Shown: positions 35,679 through 43,539 of the stretch, in pieces
Position numbering within the stretch: position 1 is the first letter of the stretch
Layout of the letters: every line of letters begins with the position of its first letter
Assembly (NCBI GenBank): GCA_016699045.1
Contig: CP064957.1
Coordinates: 62,001-126,000 of the forward strand
DNA: 64,000 bases
From: a bacterium
GTDB lineage: Bacteria > Babelota > Babeliae > Babelales > RVW-14
Reading direction: 5' to 3'
Program-made: the position numbers and the translations under genes
The notes under the pieces: model-generated
The model's database searches: none
Seen by the model: the letters and a program-made list of their open reading frames with translations, nothing else
Told to the model about the DNA's origin: nothing

Positions 35679-35786
35679 CCTTTGTGCCTACAGTTAAAAA
35701 ATGGAAATAACAAGATCCCCCCTTGCTATGTAATCCTATTATTAAGGTAGATGGTTGGGTATGAGAAAGTCAAACAAGGAGTTTTT

Positions 35787-36116
35787 TTGATAATTTATTT
35801 CTTTCAGACAATAAAAAGGCCGTGTTTGCCAATTTCAAAAGATGGATTTGTGATGATTGAACTTATCATGGCGCTTGTTATTCTCATGATGAGTTTTAAA
35901 GCGATCTGTTGCTTGGAACAGACATTAACGCGCAGTCAGCATAAAATTATAATGTTGTTGAAAAAAAATAAGCCGACATTGCAAGCCAACCAGCGGCAGG
36001 TGGAAGCAGTGCCGATAAAGTCATATATAAAAATTATTAGTGCTCACCAGATACCGGCTTGGTGCTCTCGAGGGGTAGTGGTTGATGAAGAGACTGTTAT
36101 GGCGCAGGCAGCTTAG
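35787..36116 (+). CDS. Type IV pilin-like (pseudopilin) protein
   Basis: 109 residues from TTG at 35787, chosen because AAGGAG lies five bases upstream. It carries a prepilin cleavage and methylation signature: KDG|FVMIELIMALVILMMS, with Gly before the cut, Phe after it and Glu at +5, followed by the hydrophobic helix. The remainder is short and Lys-rich. First of three overlapping genes with the look of minor pseudopilins, so a type II secretion or type IV pilus assembly is likely encoded elsewhere. Confidence 0.65.
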   Translation: MIIYFFQTIKRPCLPISKDGFVMIELIMALVILMMSFKAICCLEQTLTRSQHKIIMLLKKNKPTLQANQRQVEAVPIKSYIKIISAHQIPAWCSRGVVVDEETVMAQAA

Positions 36117-36630
36117 CGCACTATCAAAATCGTTTACACTGGTTGAAGTTACTATTTATCTCGCGTTATCAAGCGTTCTGACTTGCCTTGCGTTAAGCCT
36201 TTTAAACCAAACAAGCCTTTCCTTTACTCAGCGATCAACCAAATATGAAGAGGTTGTTCGAACGGTCATTTTTATAGATTTGTTAAAGCGCGATCTAGCA
36301 CAAGCCAGCATGCTAGCTACAGATTGGGTTTCACCACAAACAACGTTTAAACAAGAGTTTCTTGATCAGCGTGGTCAACGCATGAGCCAATGGGTGCACT
36401 GGTCAGTCGGTACTGACGGGCTTATTCGTTCGTACGGTCTTTATGAACCAGTAAAAAAAGAGTGGTTAGGCTACCAGACAGATTTTTTTGGCTGTGGTGT
36501 TACCGCCATTAGTTTTAAGCCTACTATCAATCATGATACCGGTTGTGTTGAATCAGTAACCGTGATTTATGAGCAGCATGCCAAAACATATCAGGCAACC
36601 GTGCGGCCTTATAACAAGATAATCATATGA
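36085..36630 (+). CDS. Pseudopilin-like protein (GspJ/PilW-like)
   Basis: 181 residues. Prepilin signature KS|FTLVEVTIYLALSSVL with Glu at +5. The body has a periplasmic domain with LLKRDLAQASML, reminiscent of minor pilins such as GspJ or PilW. The ATG at 36085 overlaps the end of the preceding pseudopilin gene by 32 bases, and its own end overlaps the next gene by ATGA, pointing to coupled translation. Confidence 0.68.
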   Translation: MKRLLWRRQLSALSKSFTLVEVTIYLALSSVLTCLALSLLNQTSLSFTQRSTKYEEVVRTVIFIDLLKRDLAQASMLATDWVSPQTTFKQEFLDQRGQRMSQWVHWSVGTDGLIRSYGLYEPVKKEWLGYQTDFFGCGVTAISFKPTINHDTGCVESVTVIYEQHAKTYQATVRPYNKIII

Positions 36631-37076
36631 AAAAAAACAGCGGATCTGCGTTATTGGTAGTTCTTGTTATAACATCGCTAATTTCTGTTATGATGCTGTC
36701 ATATTGGCAGCAGACTTCACTTTTATTTGATTTGGTTCATGAACGAGATGTATATCATGTTCGGCATCAAGCATTGCTCAATTTTTTTAATGCTGCCGCC
36801 AATTTTGTCAAAAAACATTATGAACAAATTTTTGCTAATGTTCTTCCTAAAAAACCATTAAATTTTGATCTTGAGCAGCAGGCGTCGTTAGTTGAAAATA
36901 AGCTTTTCAAAGGATTGCTAACGATTTATAGAGACGATGTTACCCAATCATTACGGCTGAAAGTCCAGCTTATTGAAGATAGCCATGCAACTTTGGCAGT
37001 TCAAAGTCTGATAATAAAACAACCAACGGTCTATGGAGAAAAACTTGTCATCAGTCATTTTTCGTATGGAGCATAA
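36627..37076 (+). CDS. PilX/GspK-like minor pilin component
   Basis: 149 residues. The N-terminus GSALLVVLVITSLISVMM resembles the hydrophobic start of PilX or GspK, whose leader lacks the methylated Glu. The rest is a soluble domain with no clear motif. The start overlaps the upstream stop by four bases and an Lnt-like gene follows after two bases. Confidence 0.55.
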   Translation: MKKNSGSALLVVLVITSLISVMMLSYWQQTSLLFDLVHERDVYHVRHQALLNFFNAAANFVKKHYEQIFANVLPKKPLNFDLEQQASLVENKLFKGLLTIYRDDVTQSLRLKVQLIEDSHATLAVQSLIIKQPTVYGEKLVISHFSYGA

Positions 37077-37078
37077 AA

Positions 37079-38308
37079 TTGATATTGGTGATGATGCTTT
37101 CTGCTGCGTTACTACATACTGCCTTGCGGTGGCCAGCGTGCGCGCTAGGAGGCTTATTGGCGGGGTTACTTTTGTGGTACACAGCTTTTTCTTATAAAAC
37201 TTTACAACAAGCTTGCTTGTATGGTTTGTGGTGGGGGTTGTGTTTTTATGGCTCGCATTTGGATTGGCTGTTGAGTTTATTGCTTAACAAGTCATCATAT
37301 GCCAGTAGACCGATAAGCTATGCGTTTTATGGCTGCATGGTATTTTATTTTAGTTTGTTTGCAAGTCTGTGGTGGGGGCTGAGTTTTTTATTACGCGTAA
37401 ACAAAAAATTTTTTTTAAGGCTACTAAGCTCGTTAGCGGGAGTAGTGGGCTATTTTGTTTTTCTCGAGTACTGGGGGCTTTTGCTTTTTAATGGCGGGGG
37501 GTATCCTTTTGCCAATCCATTAATACCGCTTTCTCGCTTTCCATGGTTTTTATCCCTTGTTGCTAGTTTGAGTAATTGCTTGTATGGTCCAACGTATCAG
37601 CATGCTTCTGAATGGCCTGAAACTATTGAGCTGGTTTATATTGCGCCTAAAAAAACAAAAGATATTCAGCAACGGCTTTATGCCGTCTACCAAATTATTG
37701 GTCGACATAAGTCAGAGCAGCTTGGCAGGCAACTTTTATTTATAGCTCCCGAAAGTACAATACCATTTCACATCAACCAAGAGTCTTGGATGCTTACCAT
37801 GTTACAAAGTGGCTTGCCGCCCAATGCACATCTTTTACTGGGTGCTCAATTTGAAAATGAACATCAAAACTTGTTTCAAGCCGTTTATTGTCAAAATCTA
37901 CGTCGCATAAAAAATATTTATAAAAAAAAACATTCAGTACCCTTTTCAGAAAAGATGCCGCCATTTTTAAAAAAATGGAGTATACTAAAAAATATATTTT
38001 TAAAAGACTTGCGCGAAACTATAGAAGATAATAGTACCGAAGAGGACGATATCGTTTTTGAAATAAATGATGACTTTATCATTATTCCACGTATGTGCTC
38101 TGAGCTTTTTTTTATGTGTTGCGCCAAAGACTTTATAAAGTATCGAATGATGAAGAAAAAAGTTGTACTTTTTTTCTTTGTCAATGACAGTTGGTTTGTT
38201 GATTATTTTACAAAAATCATGGAAAATGTAACCTGCATCAAAGCAGCCTGGTTTGGGTTGCCGATTGTATACATTGGACATGAACGTTATCAAAAAATAA
38301 AATTATGA
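37079..38308 (+). CDS. Apolipoprotein N-acyltransferase-like protein
   Basis: 409 residues, shorter than typical Lnt (about 510). Start is TTG with GGAG seven bases upstream. Several N-terminal membrane helices (to about residue 165) include GSHLDWLLSLL, as in Lnt. The nitrilase-like domain has the triad positions: Glu225 in APESTIPF, Lys283 in YKKKHSVPFSE and Cys340 in PRMCSELFF. Lnt adds the third acyl chain to lipoproteins at the outer face of the inner membrane. The membrane part is reduced and several Lnt consensus residues differ, so function is likely but not certain. It is translationally linked to the pseudopilin genes. Confidence 0.7.
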   Translation: MILVMMLSAALLHTALRWPACALGGLLAGLLLWYTAFSYKTLQQACLYGLWWGLCFYGSHLDWLLSLLLNKSSYASRPISYAFYGCMVFYFSLFASLWWGLSFLLRVNKKFFLRLLSSLAGVVGYFVFLEYWGLLLFNGGGYPFANPLIPLSRFPWFLSLVASLSNCLYGPTYQHASEWPETIELVYIAPKKTKDIQQRLYAVYQIIGRHKSEQLGRQLLFIAPESTIPFHINQESWMLTMLQSGLPPNAHLLLGAQFENEHQNLFQAVYCQNLRRIKNIYKKKHSVPFSEKMPPFLKKWSILKNIFLKDLRETIEDNSTEEDDIVFEINDDFIIIPRMCSELFFMCCAKDFIKYRMMKKKVVLFFFVNDSWFVDYFTKIMENVTCIKAAWFGLPIVYIGHERYQKIKL

Positions 38309-38320
38309 AGGGAAATAACC

Positions 38321-38770
38321 ATGCGTATTTTTTTGCTCCAAGATGTTGAAAAGCTTGGCATGGCAGGACAAGTTGTTGATGTAACAGATGGTTACGCACA
38401 AAACTTTATTCTTCCAAGAAAGCTTGGTATTAAAGTTACCGAAGCTGATATGAATTTTTATAAGAAACGTACCGTTAAAGAAAAAGTAACCGCAGAAGTT
38501 TTGAGCAGCAAAGTTGCTATGTTGGCAGAACGCATCAAGGGTATGCATATCACGATTAAAGAACGTGTACATGATGATGGTAAACTTTATGGTGCTGTAG
38601 GTGCTGATGAAGTGGTAGAATTGCTTAAAGCTAAAGAAGTAAGTATCAACCGTAAACAAGTTGAATTTGTTAAAGCGGTTAAGGCTATTGGTGAACATAA
38701 AGTTGTAATTAAGCTTTCTTCAAAGCTTAAGCCTGAGTTGACTTTAAAGGTTGTTGCAAAAGACGAATAA
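38321..38770 (+). CDS. rplI: 50S ribosomal protein L9
   Basis: 149 residues with the L9 N-terminal signature GQVVDVTDGYAQNFILPRKL and the long connecting helix. AAGGG upstream. It lies 14 bases before dnaB, as in the widespread rplI-dnaB arrangement. Confidence 0.96.
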   Translation: MRIFLLQDVEKLGMAGQVVDVTDGYAQNFILPRKLGIKVTEADMNFYKKRTVKEKVTAEVLSSKVAMLAERIKGMHITIKERVHDDGKLYGAVGADEVVELLKAKEVSINRKQVEFVKAVKAIGEHKVVIKLSSKLKPELTLKVVAKDE

Positions 38771-38784
38771 AAAAGGGTGACTAA

Positions 38785-40188
38785 ATGGCCTTTCAACGCC
38801 ATGCACTATCACCTGATACACGACGTAAGCAAGATACGACAGAAAGCATTTTGGGTAAGACATTGCCAGCAAGTATCGAAGCAGAGAAATCGGTACTTGC
38901 TGCTATTTTGCTTAACGATGAAAACTTAACGTTAGTTTCTGATAGCTTAAGAGCTGAGGACTTCTACCATAAACCTCATCAAATTATTTATCAGGCACTT
39001 CTTGAACTTGGACAAGCATCAAAAAAAACTGATCTCGTCGTAATTCAAGATCATCTTGAAACAAAAAAGCTTCTGGAAGCAGCTGGCGGCATCGTTTATT
39101 TGATGGAGTTGCAAGAAGATATCCCCGCGATGGGTTTAATATCGCAACATGCAAAAATAGTAAAAGATAAGGCTATTTTGCGTGAACTTATTTATTCGGC
39201 AACCGATATCATCTCAACATGTTATGATCAAAAAGTTTCCGAAATAGATGCCGTTTTGGATAATGCTGAAAAAAAAGTTTATCAAATTTCCAATAAGCTT
39301 ACCGCGCCAACGTTTGTTCAGCTTGATATCTTACTCAAACAAACCTTTAAACAATTGGCTGATGTCAAAAGTCATCGCGAAGGGGTTACCGGTATTCCTT
39401 CAGGTTTTAAGCATTTTGATAAAATGACGTCTGGTATGCAGCGTGGCGACTTGCTGATTTTAGCCGCCCGTCCTTCAATGGGTAAAACGGCACTTGCGCT
39501 TAACTTTGTTACTAATGCTTGGCGTGCCGGCGCCAAGGTGGGCGTATTTTCTTTAGAAATGTCTTCTGAACAATTAGTACTGCGGCTTCTTTCTGCCGAG
39601 TCAGGTATCCCGCATCAGAAGATTCGGAATGCTATGGTTTCTTCAGAAGAATGGATGTCGCTGACTAACCATGCTGCCGAGTTGGCTGAAGCAAAAATAT
39701 TTATTGATGATACCGCTTCAATTAACATTATGGAGCTGCGTGCTAAAGCACGAAAGCTCAAAGCAAAAGAAGATATCGATTTTATTGTAATCGATTATTT
39801 GCAACTTATTTCTTCGCATGGCAAACATGAAAATAGAAACCAAGAAATATCCGCTATTTCACGCGCACTCAAAGGCCTTGCTAAAGAACTCAATCTGCCA
39901 ATTTTAGCGCTTTCACAACTTTCTCGATCATTAGAAAGCCGGGTCGACAAACGTCCAATGCTTTCAGACTTGCGGGAATCTGGTGCTATTGAGCAAGACG
40001 GGGATGTTATTTTCTTTGTTTATCGCGATGTTATTTACAATCCTGATACCGATAACCCAGAGCTAACTGAGATCATTATTGGTAAGCAACGTAACGGACC
40101 CGTTGGTTCATTTCATGTTGAATTTAAAGGCGAAATTACGCGCTTTATTGATATTGAGGGTTATAGCAATAATCATCATCATCAATAA
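38785..40188 (+). CDS. dnaB: Replicative DNA helicase DnaB
   Basis: Hexameric helicase at the replication fork, 467 residues. The N-terminal domain has EAEKSVLAAILLN and EDFYHKPHQIIYQ. The RecA-like core has TGIPSGFKHFDKMTSGMQ and Walker A ARPSMGKTA (228-236), then DFIVIDYLQLISS and the arginine-finger region with KQRNGPVG. No intein. AAGGG precedes the ATG. ruvC follows after 17 bases. Confidence 0.97.
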   Translation: MAFQRHALSPDTRRKQDTTESILGKTLPASIEAEKSVLAAILLNDENLTLVSDSLRAEDFYHKPHQIIYQALLELGQASKKTDLVVIQDHLETKKLLEAAGGIVYLMELQEDIPAMGLISQHAKIVKDKAILRELIYSATDIISTCYDQKVSEIDAVLDNAEKKVYQISNKLTAPTFVQLDILLKQTFKQLADVKSHREGVTGIPSGFKHFDKMTSGMQRGDLLILAARPSMGKTALALNFVTNAWRAGAKVGVFSLEMSSEQLVLRLLSAESGIPHQKIRNAMVSSEEWMSLTNHAAELAEAKIFIDDTASINIMELRAKARKLKAKEDIDFIVIDYLQLISSHGKHENRNQEISAISRALKGLAKELNLPILALSQLSRSLESRVDKRPMLSDLRESGAIEQDGDVIFFVYRDVIYNPDTDNPELTEIIIGKQRNGPVGSFHVEFKGEITRFIDIEGYSNNHHHQ

Positions 40189-40205
40189 AATGATAGGAGT
40201 GTTTA

Positions 40206-40715
40206 ATGAAGTCACTCACAATTTTGGGCATCGATCCTGGTTTTACGGTAACCGGGTATGGGGTTCTGCGTAAGCAAGATGGCAAAACGTATTTGTTAGA
40301 TTATGGCTATCTTAAGCTGAATCCCAAAGAACATTTGTCGCAGCGCATTGGTACTTTTTATAGTTTTTTTAAAGAAAAAATAGAAGGCCATGCGGTTACC
40401 CAGTTGGCGCTGGAAACGCCTTTTTTAGGCAAAAATGTTCAAACATTTTTAAAGCTTGGTTATTTGCGTGGGGCTTTATATTTATTAGCCAATCAAAACG
40501 AATTGGTGCTGCATGAGTTTTCACCGCGCGAAGTTAAGCAGGCGGTTACCGGGTTTGGTGGGGCACAAAAAGATCAAGTGGCACATATGATTATGCGGCT
40601 ATTTCCTAATCTTGCTAAAGTTGGGAATGTAGAAAAACAAGACGTAACTGATGCTTTAGCGGTCTGTCTTTCTGGTTTGTGGCATAATAATCGACAACAA
40701 CTTTTGAAACGTTAA
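40206..40715 (+). CDS. ruvC: Holliday junction resolvase RuvC
   Basis: 169 residues. Catalytic acids: Asp10 (GIDPGFTVTGYG), Glu70 (ALETPFLG), Asp146 and Asp149 (QDVTDAL). AGGAG upstream. The final 114 bases, coding residues 133-169 and both C-terminal catalytic acids, are repeated at 41563-41676 with only synonymous changes. The present 3' end may therefore be foreign, brought in with the HEPN-MNT pair that follows. The gene itself is intact. It overlaps the convergent HEPN gene by four bases and lacks its own terminator; the likely original terminator now lies beyond the second copy. Confidence 0.96.
   Translation: MKSLTILGIDPGFTVTGYGVLRKQDGKTYLLDYGYLKLNPKEHLSQRIGTFYSFFKEKIEGHAVTQLALETPFLGKNVQTFLKLGYLRGALYLLANQNELVLHEFSPREVKQAVTGFGGAQKDQVAHMIMRLFPNLAKVGNVEKQDVTDALAVCLSGLWHNNRQQLLKR
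40602..40715 (+). repeat. Direct repeat, copy A: functional 3' end of ruvC
   Basis: 114 bases matching 41563-41676 at 103 positions. All 11 differences fall at third codon positions and change no amino acid. This copy is joined in frame to the rest of ruvC. Confidence 0.9.
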
Positions 40716-41110
40716 ATAGACTGTTGCCCTGTTGCTGGCTCAGCTATTTTTTTTAGCACGAAACGCATTATGCTTTCAGCGTTTTTTATGGCCTGTTTTG
40801 AGTCAGATAAATCTGGAATGTCAAATTCAGTTGGATATCTAAATCTTGTTGCATATGGGTTTAGATAATCAGCTGAGTCATAGAGTTTATCAAATTCTAG
40901 ATCAATCTTTTTACACAGCTCGACAAGTTTTGATAAGTCATGCGATTTCAAGATTTCATACTTTTTAAAAGATAAGTACCCCTTGAGCGCTTTCTCTGCT
41001 GATTGCTGACAGTGATAGGTAACGGCAGAAAAAAGTTCGACTTTAATCAGAACTTGAGCTGCACTGAGATCTTCTCTGGCAATTCTGCACCACTCTTCAT
41101 GCTCGTGCAT
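40712..41110 (-). CDS. HEPN-domain protein
   Basis: 132 residues from the ATG at 41110 (GGAAGG upstream; longer frame unsupported). The HEPN helices are recognisable by HCQQSAEKALKGYL and SHDLSKLVELC. HEPN proteins paired with MNT nucleotidyltransferases often form toxin-antitoxin modules in which HEPN is the RNase toxin. A clear RxxxxxH active site is not obvious here, so toxicity is uncertain. Its start overlaps the end of the MNT gene by 14 bases. The pair sits between two copies of the ruvC 3' end. Confidence 0.82.
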   Translation of the reverse strand: MHEHEEWCRIAREDLSAAQVLIKVELFSAVTYHCQQSAEKALKGYLSFKKYEILKSHDLSKLVELCKKIDLEFDKLYDSADYLNPYATRFRYPTEFDIPDLSDSKQAIKNAESIMRFVLKKIAEPATGQQSI

Positions 41111-41417
41111 AAAGCACCTTCCCATCCTTTTTAATTTTATACCCCAGTGTGGACACGTCACTTGTCTTGCTATCAAACTCTTTCTTGGTGTATATAATTA
41201 TATCTTTAGAAATATTCAAGCCACGCAGAGCCTTGTATCCAGCAATTGGGCGCTTATATGATTTTTCTTCGGATTGATCAACAACAATCAGTAAGTCTAG
41301 ATCGCTGTCTTCTGTTGGATTACCCCAAGCATACGATCCAAAAAGATAGATTGCTATTGGATTATAGGTAGCTATCAAGCGATTTTTTACTTCGGCTAAA
41401 ACTTCTTCACTGATCAT
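41097..41417 (-). CDS. MNT-family minimal nucleotidyltransferase
   Basis: 106 residues, GAGGAA before the ATG. The signature GSYAWGNPTEDSDLD contains the GS motif and the two metal-binding Asp residues of the polymerase-beta superfamily. In HEPN-MNT modules this partner is the antitoxin and can modify the HEPN protein. It is first in the two-gene operon, with its own promoter. The pair could stabilise the inserted segment or act as abortive defence. Confidence 0.87.
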   Translation of the reverse strand: MISEEVLAEVKNRLIATYNPIAIYLFGSYAWGNPTEDSDLDLLIVVDQSEEKSYKRPIAGYKALRGLNISKDIIIYTKKEFDSKTSDVSTLGYKIKKDGKVLYARA

Positions 41418-41456
41418 TAGTTCCTCTTTAAAAGTTAGCTTTCTTTAATTGATAAA

Positions 41457-41485
41457 ATTTTAGATAAAATGGTAAAAATTTGCAA
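41457..41485 (-). promoter_or_regulatory. Promoter of the HEPN-MNT operon
   Basis: On the minus strand TTGCAA (41480-41485) and TAAAAT (41457-41462) with a 17-base spacer, about 40 bases before the MNT start. It lies inside the segment bounded by the ruvC repeats, so the module carries its own promoter. Confidence 0.55.
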
Positions 41486-41562
41486 ATAACAAAAGAATAA
41501 CTAATTTTATCTACCTTTGTTACTCTTTTTCTTTCTCATTTTATCGCTCGTGACTTCTATTG

Positions 41563-41676
41563 TTTCCTAATCTTGCTAAAGTTGGCAATGTAGAAAAACA
41601 GGATGTGACGGATGCTTTAGCGGTCTGCCTTTCTGGCTTGTGGCACAATAATCGTCAGCAACTTTTGAAACGATAA
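41563..41676 (+). pseudogene. Direct repeat, copy B: orphan 3' end of ruvC
   Basis: Encodes exactly the last 37 residues of RuvC and a stop, without a start or the upstream part. It is about 90 per cent identical to the functional end at 40602-40715, with 11 differences, all synonymous. A strong terminator begins at the next base. The terminator adjacency suggests this was the original end of ruvC before the HEPN-MNT segment arrived. Confidence 0.88.
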
Positions 41677-41719
41677 AAACAGAGTGGGCGACTTGTACTA
41701 CAAGTCGCCCACTCTGTTT
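41677..41719. terminator. Strong bidirectional terminator
   Basis: A 21-base perfect inverted repeat (arms 41677-41697 and 41699-41719) with A/T runs on both flanks. It follows the orphan ruvC end and also lies just past the stop of the exported nuclease-like gene on the other strand. Confidence 0.85.
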
Positions 41720-41732
41720 AATTTTAGTTATC

Positions 41733-43451
41733 TTAATCTTCTCTTCTGCTTTTTCTGCTGGCTTCTTCTGTTTCTTCTCTACGTCTTTTTTTTTCTTGTT
41801 TTTTAGCATAATCATCGTGTTTTCTTTTTAAATCTAATGATGATGATGATGAACTTGAGCTTGAAGAAGATGATTCATGCAATTCTGTTGAATATAACTC
41901 ATCAGAGACTCTTAAGGTATCTTCTAAGGCATCTTCTTCAGAAAAATTTTGAGACGAATATTCCTCTTTATCGTAATCAAGCCTTCTAAATATCCCTGTA
42001 TTTTTTATTCCTTGATTTCTTTTTTTTTGCCTATTTTTTTTCAATGTTGCGGGACTTTTGATTATTAATGGATCAATCATCGATTTAGAAGTATTTAATT
42101 TTTTATTTAATCGGGTTAGGTCTTTTTTCCCACAGATTATTGTATCATTAAAATCATAATAATATTCACGATCTATCTTGAAGCCTTTATGTAAAAAAGT
42201 TATTTTTCTTTTTGAGTTTTTTTCTTGGAAATCAATACCTTTATTAACATTAATAGCGATAAGATGATGAGGGTAGTCTTCTAGATTTTTATTGTCCCAT
42301 AAATCATGGGAAAGGTAATTGCAAATTTTTTCTTCATCAAAATTTTCAGAAAACTGTGGTATAAACGTAAATGGCCCTCTTATGGTTTCGACTTTAATTT
42401 TATTATCTACAAGTTTAGGATCCATTCCGGCACAAAGCAAGGCAGTGTAGATAATTGCACTGATGTATTTTGTATTAAGAGCAGACTTTAAAGGCCATGG
42501 AATTGAATGTATAATGCATTCAATATTTTTCATAATTAATGGAACGCGATTATCAACATCTATTTTAACAAAGCCACTATGGATGTTTTCTAAGTTTTTA
42601 TGATAGTTCGTAGGTTTTGGTAAAGAGTCAAATGATTTTTCTGATGGAGTTACTTTAAAAAGTTCCCAACACTCGTCCAATACTCTCTTAATTTTCTTAT
42701 CATCACCATGATCTGCAATCGGTTTTTTTGGTTGTAAAAATGGGTACACTCTCCATGTTGTAGGATCCTGTTTTATTGAAAGAGCACCGCAAGTGAAATT
42801 TGTATAATCTATTGACTTACTACTTTCTCGTGGTCCATGAAATGCTATTCCTGCAAAGGTCATAGGAATACCATCTTGATGATGTTCTTTGTAGTAATCG
42901 CGATCAAAAATTTGTCTCAGAGCTTCTTGCGCAATCGTTGCGGTTTCTTTTGGAGAATGCTCTATTTTTTCAGATTTGGTATCACCAATTTTTGGACTAA
43001 TCTTTTTTATATATTTGAACTCGCGCTTGAACTCAAAAATATAAAGATATTTATGATCTTTAGTCTCAATACATGTATCAAGCTCACCGGCACCGGTAGG
43101 AAGTTCTGATAAAACTCGATGACCAGTTAATCTAAAAACAGTGTGGGCAAGAGCATGGTAGAAAAATTCTTTATCATTTTCTGCTGACAATAATTCTGAT
43201 GGAAGTGCGCTGAAAAAATCATCCAAGCCATCAGTTATTAATTCTATTTTATTTTCGGTCAACCCATAATTAATCTTTTGAAGAAATTCTGGGATAGGAA
43301 ATTGTTCAGAAAATAAAGTGGTAGCTACTTCTTGAGGGGCTGAGGACGATGACGAGGAAGAAGAGGATGATGATGACGCAGCATTAATACTCAAGCCAAG
43401 CGACATAATCCCCATAAGTAAGAATTGCAATAGTTTATTTTGAAATTTCAT
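41733..43451 (-). CDS. Exported PD-(D/E)XK nuclease-like protein with poly-Ser and NLS-like tail
   Basis: 572 residues, GAGG upstream. Signal peptide at 1-24, then a 12-Ser run. The region 90-190 matches the PD-(D/E)XK pattern of the DUF1703/PDDEXK_9 group: FFYHALAHTVFRLTG, GELDTCIET with Asp125, YIFEFK with Glu140 and Lys142, and AQEALRQIFDRDYY. A middle region of about 300 residues is unassigned. The C-terminus has about 12 Ser, then LDLKRKHDD and KKQEKKRRREE, like a bipartite nuclear localisation signal. Inferred role: nuclease-type effector sent to the host nucleus. The closely similar tail on the RING-ankyrin product at 43540-45333 supports a shared targeting module. Catalysis is not proven. 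Confidence 0.68.
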   Translation of the reverse strand: MKFQNKLLQFLLMGIMSLGLSINAASSSSSSSSSSSSAPQEVATTLFSEQFPIPEFLQKINYGLTENKIELITDGLDDFFSALPSELLSAENDKEFFYHALAHTVFRLTGHRVLSELPTGAGELDTCIETKDHKYLYIFEFKREFKYIKKISPKIGDTKSEKIEHSPKETATIAQEALRQIFDRDYYKEHHQDGIPMTFAGIAFHGPRESSKSIDYTNFTCGALSIKQDPTTWRVYPFLQPKKPIADHGDDKKIKRVLDECWELFKVTPSEKSFDSLPKPTNYHKNLENIHSGFVKIDVDNRVPLIMKNIECIIHSIPWPLKSALNTKYISAIIYTALLCAGMDPKLVDNKIKVETIRGPFTFIPQFSENFDEEKICNYLSHDLWDNKNLEDYPHHLIAINVNKGIDFQEKNSKRKITFLHKGFKIDREYYYDFNDTIICGKKDLTRLNKKLNTSKSMIDPLIIKSPATLKKNRQKKRNQGIKNTGIFRRLDYDKEEYSSQNFSEEDALEDTLRVSDELYSTELHESSSSSSSSSSSSLDLKRKHDDYAKKQEKKRRREETEEASRKSRRED

Positions 43452-43539
43452 TATGACCTCTTTATTTATTAAATATCTAAACTAAGCGCAATCAATCGTA
43501 CGCATGCAAAAGAAGATAACCAAATGTTGCAATAAAATG

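Noticed and set aside
40712..41562. Insertion sequence or integron carrying HEPN-MNT
   Set aside because: No transposase, integrase, terminal inverted repeats or attC-like structure; the flanking repeats are coding copies of the ruvC end.
41576..41815. Lys-rich 79-codon minus-strand frame
   Set aside because: An alternate frame of the nuclease-like gene's basic tail running across the terminator and the orphan ruvC end.
41820..41880. CRISPR or microsatellite made of GATGAT-type repeats
   Set aside because: These are poly-Ser coding tracts inside exported proteins with mixed Ser codons, without regular spacers.
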